From Chloroflexaceae bacterium (GTDB lineage: Bacteria > Chloroflexota > Chloroflexia > Chloroflexales > Chloroflexaceae), in contig JANWYD010000009.1 of the NCBI GenBank assembly GCA_025057155.1, positions 62,001-126,000 on the forward strand: a DNA stretch of 64,000 nt. Direction: 5' to 3'. The position numbers were made by a program, and so were the translations under genes. The notes under the pieces were generated by a model. It saw nothing but the letters and a program-made list of their open reading frames with translations. It did no database searches and had not been told where the DNA came from. This document shows positions 19,575-28,031 of this stretch, piece after piece; position 1 is the first letter of the stretch; every line of letters begins with the position of its first letter.

Positions 19575-19580
19575 AAGGTT

Positions 19581-19654
19581 CTCACCCTCCCCCAACCCTC
19601 TCCACCTGCGCGAGAGGGAGGGGCGCCGAGCGCGGCGAAGCGGGGGAGGGTGAG
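19581..19654. repeat. C-rich hairpin repeat, family 3, copy 1
   Basis: It begins CTCACCCTCCCCC and ends with the inverse GGGGGAGGGTGAG, enclosing CTCTCCACCTGCG and a GGGGCGCCGAGCGCGGC-like stretch. A close relative lies at 56794-56875, likewise just after a gene end. It could act as a terminator for the Nudix gene. Confidence 0.55.
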
Positions 19655-19765
19655 GAGCGACGGCCCGATTCCTGCCCGGTGAAGCGTAGGGAACCCGGCG
19701 TTGCCCATACCCCTGACGGCGTCCGCGACGCAGCCGTACAGGCGACCAAATGGAGTATATTTCCC

Positions 19766-19794
19766 TTGACACGGCGCGACATGTTTGCTATCCT
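19766..19794 (+). promoter_or_regulatory. Promoter of the initiator tRNA gene
   Basis: TTGACA (19766-19771), a 17-nt spacer and TATCCT (19789-19794) precede the mature tRNA 5' end by 8 nt. The region after the -10 (ATAGGCGA) is GC-containing. Confidence 0.8.
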
Positions 19795-19802
19795 ATAGGC
19801 GA

Positions 19803-19877
<75 letters not shown>

Positions 19878-19883
19878 GTATAC

Positions 19884-19920
19884 AGCGGCGCCAGGATAAC
19901 ACCTGGCGCCGCTCTTGTTT
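19884..19920 (+). terminator. Rho-independent terminator after tRNA-fMet
   Basis: A perfect 12-bp stem AGCGGCGCCAGG / CCTGGCGCCGCT with a 6-nt loop (ATAACA), followed by CTTGTTT. Confidence 0.85.
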
Positions 19921-19988
19921 CCGCGCGGCTTCTTCCGGGCAGGAGCGCGAGGCTGAGAGCCGATGCGCGCGCAACCTGGAAGGTTACC

Positions 19989-20525
19989 TCAATGCGGCTC
20001 ATTATCCAGTTCGCTCAGCAACTCCTCGGGGTGCTGGCGGATCTCCAGGCTGCGCTGCTCAATTTCGCGGCGCAGCTCGCGCCGCAGTTTGGCTGCTGCC
20101 CAGCGCCGGCGCTGCTCTGGCGTCTCGATCGGCACCTGGCGCACCTTGCAGGGCCGCCCATGTTCATCCACCGCCACCATCGTGAAGTAGCACGTCAAGA
20201 CATGACGCTGGGTGCGGCTGGTGATGTTCTCGGCCACCACCCGGATGCCCACTTCCATCGAAGTGCTGCCGGTATAATTGATTGAAGCCAGGAACGTCAC
20301 CAGTTCACCGACATGGATACGCTCGTGGAACACAACCTGATCCACCGAGACGGTCACGACATACGTACCTGAATAGCGTGAGGCGCAGGCATAGGCCACC
20401 TGGTCGAGCAGGCGCAAGATGTGCCCGCCATGGACATTTCCGGCGAAGTTTGCCGTGTCCGGTGTCATTAACACCGTCATAGTGAGCGTGCGATACTGTG
20501 ATGGCTCCTCCATTGGCACCGTCAT
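19989..20525 (-). CDS. Acyl-CoA thioesterase (hotdog fold, YciA-like)
   Basis: A 178-residue hotdog protein: MTPDTANFAGNVHGGHILRL with the catalytic Asn-x-x-Gly-x-x-His-Gly-Gly region, DQVAYACASRYSG, VDQVVFHERIHVGE and a C-terminal basic helical tail (about residues 140-178) beyond the core fold. Relatives hydrolyse medium/long acyl-CoA in the cytosol. ATG 20525 has GAGGTG 4 nt upstream and is preferred over starts up to 24 codons earlier. Confidence 0.82.
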   Translation of the reverse strand: MTVPMEEPSQYRTLTMTVLMTPDTANFAGNVHGGHILRLLDQVAYACASRYSGTYVVTVSVDQVVFHERIHVGELVTFLASINYTGSTSMEVGIRVVAENITSRTQRHVLTCYFTMVAVDEHGRPCKVRQVPIETPEQRRRWAAAKLRRELRREIEQRSLEIRQHPEELLSELDNEPH

Positions 20526-20810
20526 AGCACACCTCATTGCATCGTCGCCGGGGCCACTGCCGGCCGGCGCCACGATCCGCCAGGCGCCGTGCGACATGAT
20601 CTCTCTGTCTCAATATCCGTGTTCTTTAGTATACTCTGGATAGATACTCGAATACCATTGAACACCCGTCGGGCCTGCCAGCCGCGACGCAGCCAGGATG
20701 TTTGATTCCACTGGTGCGTGGTAACACTGGAGCGCAACTTTGCGGCTATACTTAACCTTAACGGATCGCAGATGGCGTAGGCAGACCGCAGCCTCGCCAG
20801 GACAGGCAAG

Positions 20811-22754
20811 ATGCTTGAACCAGGCACAATACTTCAAAATCGCTACCAGATCGTCGCGCCTATCGGGAAAGGCGGTATGGGCGCCGTATATCGCGCGCGC
20901 GATCTGCGGCTACGCACCGATGTAGCGCTGAAGGAGACCCTGTTCGCCGACCCCGCTTACCGCCGCGCCTTTCAGCAGGAGGCGCAGATCCTGGCGCGTC
21001 TGCGCCATCAGGCTCTGCCGCGGGTGCTCGACCACTTCAGTGAGGGCCAGGGCCAGTTTCTAGTTATGGAATACATCCCCGGCGAGGATCTGGGCAGCCA
21101 GCTTGCTCGTCTCGGCTCCCGCTTCGCCACCCCCCAGGCAATGCCCACCATTCTACGCTGGGCCGACCAGCTCCTCGACGCCCTGCATTACCTGCACACG
21201 CGGCCGGTTCCCGTCTACCATCGCGATATCAAGCCCAAGAACCTGAAGCTTACCGCGACCTACGAGATTATTCTGCTCGACTTCGGGCTGGCCCGCGGCG
21301 GTGTGACGGTGGCGTATGATCTGAATCAGACCACTGCCTCGCAGGCGCAGGCCCGCAAGATCTACGGTTTTACGCCGCCATACGCTCCTCTGGAGCAGAT
21401 GCGCGATGGCGAACCGGATGCCCGCAGTGACCTGTACGCCCTGGCCGCGACCGTCTACCACCTGCTGACGGCAACAATGCCGGTTGATGCCATGTCGCGT
21501 ATGGCAAAACTGGCCAGCGGACAGCCCGATCCGCTGCGCCCGATCCGTGAACTGGCGCCCCACGTTCCTGAGGGTATCGCTGAGCTGCTGCAACAAGCCT
21601 TGAGCGTGACCATTGACGAGCGCCCGAAGACGGCCAGAGAGATGCGCGAGACCCTGCTACGCCTGCGTGGCGGCCTTCCTCCGGCTCGCGCCGCTGCGAC
21701 CGGCCAACCTGCCGACCGGCCTGCGCCGCAGGCCCGCGCGGTCCCTGATCAGACGCCAGCGTCAGAACCGCGCCCACCAGTTGAGGGCCTGAGCACCAGC
21801 GCGATGAGCCACCCCGGCGCAATCACTCCCAATATCGCCGGTCCATCCACGCAGTTGACAGCGAAGCCTATAGGAACCCTGCTGCGCATGCTCACAACCG
21901 GCAGCCCCATCCGCTCTCTTGATTTCAGTCCCAGCGGCGCGCTGCTGGGCGCCGGGTACGACGACCACACGGCCGGTCTCTGGCGTCTCGCCGATTTTAC
22001 TCACCTGGCAACGCTGAAAGGGCATACCAGCGGAATCCGTTGTTTGCGTTTCGCCCCGACGGGTGGCATCCTTGCCACGGCCAGCGACGATGAGACGGTG
22101 CGGCTCTGGCAGGTCGCCGACGGCGCGTTTCTGAGGCTCCTGCGCGTGCCGGGTTGCCCGATTGAGAGCATCGCCTTCAGCCCCGATGGGCGCTATCTTG
22201 CCGTGGGAGGGTGGGGCGCCGCGATTACTCTCTGCGAGGTGGAGAAGGATCGTATCACGATTATCAACAGCCTGTCGGCGCCCTTCGTCCACAGCCTGGC
22301 CTTCAGTCCCGACAATCGCCTGATCGCTGCCGGCGCCTATGACGGCTCGGTCTACCTCTGGCAACTTGACGATGCGCACCCGGTGGGCGTGCTGAGCGGA
22401 TCAGCCACCTTTATCAATAGCGTCACCTTCAGTCCCGACGGAACCTGGCTCGTCGCCAGCAGCGGCAACCAGGCTCGCGTCTGGCGGCTGGACGACCAGA
22501 AGCCGATTGAGAGCCTGTCGGGGCACCAGGGGCCGGTCCACGCGATAGCCTTTAGCCCCGATGGGCGTTTCCTTGCCACCGCCAGCGAAGATCGGCTGAT
22601 TCGCCTGTGGCGCGCCAGTGACTGGACCGGCCTGCCTGCTACGCTGGAACACCGTGCAGGCGTAGCCAGTCTCGCCTACAGTCCCAACGGGTCAATAATC
22701 GCCAGTGGCGCCCGTGATGGGCGGATCTACCTCTGGAAGATTTCGGGGACGTAA
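20811..22754 (+). CDS. Ser/Thr protein kinase with C-terminal WD40 propeller
   Basis: A 647-residue protein. The kinase domain (about 10-270) has the glycine loop GKGGMGAVY, VALKE lysine, catalytic HRDIKPKN and DFGLARGG. A Pro/Ala-rich linker follows (about 285-345) without an obvious membrane helix. WD40 repeats then cover about 355-647, with recurring FSPDGRFLATAS and RLWR-type blades. It is probably a cytosolic signalling kinase whose propeller senses or binds partners; targets are unknown. A plausible TATACT lies near 20745. It is transcribed convergently with the glycosyltransferase. Confidence 0.88.
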   Translation: MLEPGTILQNRYQIVAPIGKGGMGAVYRARDLRLRTDVALKETLFADPAYRRAFQQEAQILARLRHQALPRVLDHFSEGQGQFLVMEYIPGEDLGSQLARLGSRFATPQAMPTILRWADQLLDALHYLHTRPVPVYHRDIKPKNLKLTATYEIILLDFGLARGGVTVAYDLNQTTASQAQARKIYGFTPPYAPLEQMRDGEPDARSDLYALAATVYHLLTATMPVDAMSRMAKLASGQPDPLRPIRELAPHVPEGIAELLQQALSVTIDERPKTAREMRETLLRLRGGLPPARAAATGQPADRPAPQARAVPDQTPASEPRPPVEGLSTSAMSHPGAITPNIAGPSTQLTAKPIGTLLRMLTTGSPIRSLDFSPSGALLGAGYDDHTAGLWRLADFTHLATLKGHTSGIRCLRFAPTGGILATASDDETVRLWQVADGAFLRLLRVPGCPIESIAFSPDGRYLAVGGWGAAITLCEVEKDRITIINSLSAPFVHSLAFSPDNRLIAAGAYDGSVYLWQLDDAHPVGVLSGSATFINSVTFSPDGTWLVASSGNQARVWRLDDQKPIESLSGHQGPVHAIAFSPDGRFLATASEDRLIRLWRASDWTGLPATLEHRAGVASLAYSPNGSIIASGARDGRIYLWKISGT

Positions 22755-22757
22755 GTA

Positions 22758-22895
22758 GTCTGTAAGGTACGTTTCCTGGCCTTTCCGCCACACCTCCCAG
22801 CCTCCTCCCGTTGGGGTGAGGAGCCGGGCGCCCTCCCCCGGCGGGGGAGAGCCGGGGAGGGGGTGGGGGTTCAGCGAAGGACTTTGCTTCCAGAC
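22758..22895. mobile_element. MITE-like element, family 1, copy C
   Basis: It starts GTCTGTAAGGTACGTTTCC just after TA and ends CTTTGCTTCCAGAC, an imperfect inverted match. The interior is the family's two C/G-rich hairpins (TCCTCCCGTTGGGGTGAGGA and CCTCCCCCGGCGGGGGAG). It lies between the convergent kinase and glycosyltransferase genes. Confidence 0.6.
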
Positions 22896-22943
22896 CAGGA
22901 AGGCGTCCCCGGAAGTGCTTCGCCCTCCTGGACCCTCCTGTTG

Positions 22944-24125
22944 TCAGACGCGCACCCTCTCCACGACTTCAAGAATACGCTCGGCGCGGCGACCGTAGGT
23001 ATACTCGGCGGCAATGGCGCGCCGCAGCGCCGCGCCTGCGGCGTCGGGGGCGGCCTCCAGGGCGGCGCCGAGAGCTGCCGTGAGGCCCTCGAGATCACGA
23101 CGGGGAAACGTGTGGCACAGCGCCGGGGGCACAATTTCGTGCAGCGCGGGGATGGACGGCACAACCAGCGGTTGGCCCAGGGCCAGGTACTCGAACAGCT
23201 TCAGCGGCGAGGCCGTCACGTCGGTCACCGTATCGGGAATGACCAGCACATCGGCAGCTGTCAGATAGGTGACGACCTCGGCCTGGGGCAGCGGCGGGAC
23301 GAGACGCAGGGCCGCGGCGATGCCGAGACGGGTGGCCTCGCAGCGCAGGTCTTCGCGCTCCGCCAGCCTTCCTCCAACCAGCACGAGGGTCAGATCGGGA
23401 TAGCGGGAGCGCAGGCGAGCGGCGGCGACGAGCAGGCCATCAAGCCAGCGATGGGCGAAGGTCATCCCGGCGTAGGCGATGATCGGCCCATCGGCGGGCA
23501 ACCCCGATGCGGCGCGAGCCTCCAGGCGCGGACGGGGCGCGAACAGGCGCTCATCGTAGGCGTCAGGAATCACGAAGACATCGGCGGGATCGCGCCAGCC
23601 GATGGCGGCAAGCAGGCGCCGGAAGTCGGCGGTGAGCGACGCCACCGCCGCGGAGCGCGTCAGCGCCACGCGGTCAATCAGGTGCAGCAACCCCTCGGCC
23701 CATGGCTCGCGGGCGCGTGAGGGATTTCGCGTTTCGAGATCGTGGGCCTCGTAGATCACCGGCAGGCCCAGGCGCGGTCCCAGCGCACCCGCCCACCAGG
23801 CCGCAGCGATCACCTGGCGCACGTATACGGCCTCCACCGCCCGGCGCCGGGGCGCAAGCCAGGCAGCGGTCATCAGGGCGAAGACGCTGTGCTCCAGGTA
23901 GTAGAGCAGCGTGCTCTTGTAGAACCGTGAGAGCTTGCCAATTGCCGGTCGCGGCAGATGGACAGCGCCAACTTCGCCGAAGCGGCTCGGCTCGCGCCCC
24001 CAGCGGGGGATAAGCGCCAGCGTATCGGGACGGCGGGCGCGTAGCTCGCGGAGGGTAGCGTAGGTCTGGATGGCATTGGCCGCCTGGAGGGTCAGGCTGG
24101 TCGGGTAGGCGATGTAGACGAGCAT
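22944..24125 (-). CDS. Group 1 (GT4-like) glycosyltransferase
   Basis: A 393-residue protein with a two-Rossmann GT-B layout: an N-terminal domain with PTSLTLQAANAIQTYATL, a linker near IAYAGMTFAHRWLDGLL, and a C-terminal nucleotide-sugar site ending in SPLKLFEYLALGQPLVVP, the EX7E-type motif of GT4. It probably adds a sugar to a surface glycan or lipid on the cytosolic face. Start 24125 matches the family N-terminus; its ribosome site is weak. An isolated gene. Confidence 0.82.
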   Translation of the reverse strand: MLVYIAYPTSLTLQAANAIQTYATLRELRARRPDTLALIPRWGREPSRFGEVGAVHLPRPAIGKLSRFYKSTLLYYLEHSVFALMTAAWLAPRRRAVEAVYVRQVIAAAWWAGALGPRLGLPVIYEAHDLETRNPSRAREPWAEGLLHLIDRVALTRSAAVASLTADFRRLLAAIGWRDPADVFVIPDAYDERLFAPRPRLEARAASGLPADGPIIAYAGMTFAHRWLDGLLVAAARLRSRYPDLTLVLVGGRLAEREDLRCEATRLGIAAALRLVPPLPQAEVVTYLTAADVLVIPDTVTDVTASPLKLFEYLALGQPLVVPSIPALHEIVPPALCHTFPRRDLEGLTAALGAALEAAPDAAGAALRRAIAAEYTYGRRAERILEVVERVRV

Positions 24126-24262
24126 CCCGTAGTGATTTTGGATTTTATGGCGTTTATCGAAACGACTGATGATGGCGGCGCGAGCGCAGCAAGCCCCATG
24201 GCTCAACGTTCTCAACTTCCTCAGCGTCTCAACGTCTCAGCGTCCTCAGTGTATGGTATTCG

Positions 24263-26203
24263 CTACGCTTCACTGCTGGCTTCGAGCACGGCCTGGGCGA
24301 TCTGCTCGCCGCGACCCTGCGGCAGGTACACGTAACGGCCTCCGAGCCAGGCCGCCAGTTGCTGGGCCTCGCCGCGGGAGATAAAGCTCCGCTGGGTGTC
24401 AATCACCACGGCGCCGATGCCAGCGGCGCGAATGCGGGCGCTGAGGGTCTGCACCTCGGCGCGGGCCGCCTCCAGGCGCTGCTGCTTGTCGTGGGCCGGG
24501 TTGGGACGCAGGGGGACGTTGGGGCGCCCATCGGTGATCAGCACCAGGGTGGTGCGGTGGATGCCGCGAGCGCGGGCCTGTTCGGCCACCTGGTAGGCTG
24601 CCAGCAGCGCGGCGGCCAGGGGGGTGCCGCCGCCGGTGGGCAACACATCGAGGGCGCGCTTGGCCAGTTCCACGCTCTGCGAGGGCGGCAGGAGCAGTTC
24701 AGCCGTCTCGCCGCGGAAGGCCAGCAGGGCCACCTGGTCACGATGCACATAGGCCTGCTGGAGCAGCGTGTTCACCGCGCCCTTGGCCTGGCGCATGCGG
24801 TGGAGAGCCATCGAGCCGCTGGCGTCAACCACGAAGCAGAAGAGCGTTCCGGCCTTGCTGCGGTACTTCTTGATATGCAGATCATCGGCCTTGAGGCGAA
24901 TGTGGCCGTGGTGGCGCGGGGCCTCGCGGCGGCGCACCGGCTGCCATGGCGCGGCGGCGCGCAGGGTCGCCACCACATCCAGCCGGCCCTGGGAGGGCAG
25001 GCCGGGAATGGAACGGATGTGCCGTCCGCGCGTGCCGGAGGTGCTGCCCCGCGAGCCGCTGCGCCCGCTCCGGCGCACGGTAAAGGGCGTCTCCAGCACG
25101 TCAGGGGGCACCTCGGCGTCCAGCGCGGAGAGAATGAGATCCTCGACTGTTAGATCCTCAGGAGGCGTTGGCGGTTGCTCGCTCTCGTCCTCATCGTCGT
25201 TACGCTGTTGCTCATCGGGAGGCGGTTGCTCGGGCTGCGGCGGCGGGGGCTGCTCCGGCTGTGGCGGCTGCTCGGCGGCCTGGGGAACGCGGGTAGCGCG
25301 GGGCAACAGCACGAAGCGCACCGCCCGTTCCAGATCCTCCTCACCCACCTCATCGCGCCCGGCGAGAGCCGCGGAGGCCAGGGCCGCGCGCACGGCGAAA
25401 ATATCGGCCCGGTGCCCCTCCACCCCCAGCGCCAGCGCCGCCTGGCTCAACTGCGCCATCTGAGCCTCGCTGATGCGCACCTGCGGCAGGGCCTCGCGGG
25501 CAGCCATGATCATCGCATGGAGCATGGCATCCTCATCGGCCCATTCCTCGGCCACCCCTTCGGCATTCTCCGCGCCGGGTTTGCGCCGCGCCGCCGCGAC
25601 CAGCCGCGCCCGATCCACGAGCAGGTTGCGGCGCACCACCTCAGCGCGGGCATGGCCGGGCGCCTGCGACACGGGGGCGACAATCAGGCCGACGCGGTCG
25701 AGCAGATGGCGGCGCGGCGGCCCCTCGGCGGGGTCGTAGGTGGCGATCAGCGCGAAGCGGGCCGGTTCCACGAGGCTGAGACCGTCCCGCTCCACGCGCA
25801 CCACGCCGCTGTCGAGGGCCGCCAGCAGATGGTTGACGGTGCTATCGTCGAGCAGATTGACCCCGTCAGCGTACAGCAAGCCCCCGTGAGCGCGAGCCAG
25901 CAAGCCGCTGCGATGGACGCGCTCACCCCGCGCCAGGGTCGCCTCCAGGTCAAGACCGCCGAGGAGACGGTCCTCGGTGACGCCGACGGGCAACTCGACC
26001 AGCCCGCCGTGGCCCGGCGCCGCTGCGTCGGCGCCGCCGGCGAGCAGGCGGGCGAAGGCGCGCACCAGGGTGCTCTTGCCCGTACCCACACCAGCGGCGA
26101 TCACCACCCCGCCGAGACCTGGGTCAACCGCGAGCAGCAAGAGCGCCTGGCGCCCCGCGTCCAGCCCGACCAGGGCGGAGAAGGGCAGGGTCGCCGTGGT
26201 CAC
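24263..26203 (-). CDS. bchD: Magnesium chelatase subunit D (BchD)
   Basis: A 646-residue protein with an N-terminal AAA-like domain, a Pro/Glu/Asp-rich linker (about 300-345) and a C-terminal von Willebrand A domain with an intact MIDAS motif DASGS near residue 457. With BchI and BchH it inserts Mg2+ into protoporphyrin IX. Walker A is intact here (GVGTGKST, 38-45), but the Walker B acidic pair is degraded: YADGVNLLDD has Gly114 where BchI has the catalytic Glu. Its start overlaps the bchI stop by 4 nt, so the two are coupled. Last gene of the bch operon. Confidence 0.95.
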   Translation of the reverse strand: MTTATLPFSALVGLDAGRQALLLLAVDPGLGGVVIAAGVGTGKSTLVRAFARLLAGGADAAAPGHGGLVELPVGVTEDRLLGGLDLEATLARGERVHRSGLLARAHGGLLYADGVNLLDDSTVNHLLAALDSGVVRVERDGLSLVEPARFALIATYDPAEGPPRRHLLDRVGLIVAPVSQAPGHARAEVVRRNLLVDRARLVAAARRKPGAENAEGVAEEWADEDAMLHAMIMAAREALPQVRISEAQMAQLSQAALALGVEGHRADIFAVRAALASAALAGRDEVGEEDLERAVRFVLLPRATRVPQAAEQPPQPEQPPPPQPEQPPPDEQQRNDDEDESEQPPTPPEDLTVEDLILSALDAEVPPDVLETPFTVRRSGRSGSRGSTSGTRGRHIRSIPGLPSQGRLDVVATLRAAAPWQPVRRREAPRHHGHIRLKADDLHIKKYRSKAGTLFCFVVDASGSMALHRMRQAKGAVNTLLQQAYVHRDQVALLAFRGETAELLLPPSQSVELAKRALDVLPTGGGTPLAAALLAAYQVAEQARARGIHRTTLVLITDGRPNVPLRPNPAHDKQQRLEAARAEVQTLSARIRAAGIGAVVIDTQRSFISRGEAQQLAAWLGGRYVYLPQGRGEQIAQAVLEASSEA

Positions 26204-27306
26204 GCCAGCACCTCTTCCACGGCCCGCTCGATGCGCGTGGCGTCGTCCTGGGTTTCGAGGGGGTCCTTGCGCAGGCGATGGCGCAGGGCAAGAATGGCGA
26301 TGCGGCGCACATCCTCGATGCGCACTTCATTGCGCCCCTCGAAGGCGGCCAGGGCCGTGGCGGCGCGGCTGAGGGTCAGCTCGCCGCGGTGCCCGTCCAC
26401 CTCCAGCTTGACGCACAACTCGGCGATCTTGTAGAGCACCGGATCGGGGAGCTGCACCTCGGGAAGCCGTTTCTGGGCCTGCTTGATCTTGCGCTGGAGG
26501 CGCGCGGTCTCCTTCTCCCAGGCGGCGGCAAAGGCGAAGGGATCGGCATCGTAGGCGCGGCGGCGCTTGACGATCTCTACTCGCTCTTCCACATTGGTAA
26601 TTGTAGTGATGCGGGCGTGCAGGCCAAAGCGGTCGAGCAACTGGGGACGCAAATCGCCCTCTTCGGGGTTGCCGGAGCCAACCAGCACGAATCGGGCCGG
26701 GTGGCGGACGGAGATCCCTTCGCGTTCGACCACATTCACGCCACTGGCGGCCACATCGAGGAGCACATCAACCAGATGGTCCTCCAGCAAGTTCACCTCA
26801 TCAATGTACAGGAAGCCGCGATTGGCGCGCGCGAGGAGGCCGGGGGCAAACGCCTGCACCCCCTGGGTCAGGGCGCGCTCGATATCGAGGGTGCCGCAGA
26901 CACGGTCCTCAGTGGCGCCGAGGGGCAGATCGACCACGGGTACGGGAATGGTTATGGCCCGCGGCTTACGCGGCTGCGCCTTGCCATTAGGCGGCTGCTG
27001 GAGCCGGGTATGTTCGCAGAAGCCATCGGCCTCGGGGGCGCAGGAGTAGGGGCAACCGGCAACCGCCTTGATCGGCGGGAGCATGGCGGCGAGGGCGCGC
27101 ACGGCGGTTGACTTGGCCGTACCGCGATGGCCCATCACCATAACGCCGCCGATGGTCGGGTTCACGACACAGAGGATCAAGCCCAGCTTCAACTCGGCCT
27201 GACCGACAATCGCAACAAACGGATATGGCGGCACGGGCCCGTGGGGAGCGGGTGTAGCGCCATTCTCGGCGGGACGGGGCGCGAGCGTCTCTGTCTCTGT
27301 TGCCAT
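26200..27306 (-). CDS. bchI: Magnesium chelatase ATPase subunit I (BchI)
   Basis: A 368-residue AAA+ ATPase: Walker A GHRGTAKST (59-67), the CPYSCAPEADGFCEHT insertion, Walker B LYIDEVNLLED, and the sensor/arginine-finger region GSGNPEEGDLRPQLLDRFG. It forms the ATP-hydrolysing ring with BchD that powers Mg insertion by BchH. A Pro/Ala-rich N-terminal extension of about 25 residues precedes the core. It overlaps bchD by 4 nt. Confidence 0.96.
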   Translation of the reverse strand: MATETETLAPRPAENGATPAPHGPVPPYPFVAIVGQAELKLGLILCVVNPTIGGVMVMGHRGTAKSTAVRALAAMLPPIKAVAGCPYSCAPEADGFCEHTRLQQPPNGKAQPRKPRAITIPVPVVDLPLGATEDRVCGTLDIERALTQGVQAFAPGLLARANRGFLYIDEVNLLEDHLVDVLLDVAASGVNVVEREGISVRHPARFVLVGSGNPEEGDLRPQLLDRFGLHARITTITNVEERVEIVKRRRAYDADPFAFAAAWEKETARLQRKIKQAQKRLPEVQLPDPVLYKIAELCVKLEVDGHRGELTLSRAATALAAFEGRNEVRIEDVRRIAILALRHRLRKDPLETQDDATRIERAVEEVLA

Positions 27307-27467
27307 AGGGGCGCGACTTTCGGTATTAGAAAAAAGCAGGAAAGCCTACCAGGGAGGGTGCTTCCCTCCGGTGGGCCCTCCCAGCATAGCTCGTCGCGCA
27401 GGGCGGCGGGCCAGTATACGGGCGTCAGACGCCGGTCACGAAACGCATCAAGCGCTGCGCCGGCGCC

Positions 27468-27671
27468 TCAGCGAACTCTAGGTTCCTTGGGCGTCGAACC
27501 GACGGTCGGCTGCCGCTGCCCATTCGGCAGGCGACGGGCAAAGGCGGTAATATTCGTCCAGAGGAATGACAGGCCCAATGCGAGCACAGTGATGATCAGA
27601 CAGGCCCAACATACCAGCGCCGGGGAAAGCGGCCCGATCATTTGCGTAGCCTGAGCGTAGGTCTCGGTCAT
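27468..27671 (-). CDS. 67-aa single-span membrane protein in the bch operon (unknown)
   Basis: A short polar N-terminus (MTETYAQATQ), one hydrophobic helix (about residues 17-41) and a basic C-terminal tail ending TPKEPRVR. It does not resemble the light-harvesting alpha/beta peptides of Chloroflexus or Roseiflexus as I know them. ATG 27671 follows AGGAG at a good distance. It lies between orf55 and bchI on the same strand and is preceded by a stem-loop (27697-27737), so it is likely transcribed with the pigment genes. The function is unknown. Confidence 0.65.
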   Translation of the reverse strand: MTETYAQATQMIGPLSPALVCWACLIITVLALGLSFLWTNITAFARRLPNGQRQPTVGSTPKEPRVR

Positions 27672-27696
27672 GGCGCTGCTCCTATCTAGCCTCCAG

Positions 27697-27737
27697 AACT
27701 TGCGCGAAGAAAGACGCCATATCACTTCGCGCAACTT
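27697..27737 (-). promoter_or_regulatory. Stem-loop in the leader of the 67-aa gene
   Basis: AACTTGCGCGAAG (27697-27709) pairs with CTTCGCGCAACTT (27725-27737) over 12 of 13 positions, with a 15-nt loop. On the minus strand it lies about 26 nt upstream of the ATG. There is no U-tract, so an RNA-processing or regulatory hairpin is more likely than a terminator. Confidence 0.5.
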
Positions 27738-27799
27738 TTTGAACCTCTATGAACTTTCCTCCTGTATTGTACCACACATCCGCTCAGGGGTAACAACGT

Positions 27800-27967
27800 T
27801 TAGCGATGCCAGAAGGGATTCACCTGTTCAGGCGTCTCCGCGCCGACCTCCGCAAAGCTGCGGCACCAGCGCCAGAAGCACGCTGCGAACCACCAGCGCA
27901 GGCGCAGATGCCAGGGCGCCAGACGATACTCGGTCAGGGCGGTTGTGGAGGGTGTTCGCAGCTTCAT
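27800..27967 (-). CDS. 55-aa Trp/Arg-rich small protein in the bch operon (unknown)
   Basis: Reading from ATG 27967 to TAA 27800 gives 55 residues. The middle is strongly amphipathic and Trp/Arg/Cys-rich (APWHLRLRWWFAACFWRWC), and the tail ends VNPFWHR. GAGGTG lies 6 nt before the ATG, and the gene follows bchX by 64 nt on the same strand. A short clean reading frame with a good ribosome site inside a pigment operon argues for a real gene; no family is recognised. It could be a peripheral membrane or chromophore-associated peptide, but that is inference. Confidence 0.6.
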   Translation of the reverse strand: MKLRTPSTTALTEYRLAPWHLRLRWWFAACFWRWCRSFAEVGAETPEQVNPFWHR

Positions 27968-28031
27968 CGCAGCACCTCACTGCCTGAGTGGAGCAACGGT
28001 CACCGTGGAAGGCCCGGGTCCGAAACATATC

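Noticed and set aside
27307-27467. Hairpin plus T-run upstream of bchI as an attenuator
   Set aside because: GGAGGG...CCCTCC and a TTTTTT run exist, but they are not directly adjacent, and bchI must be expressed; too weak to call.
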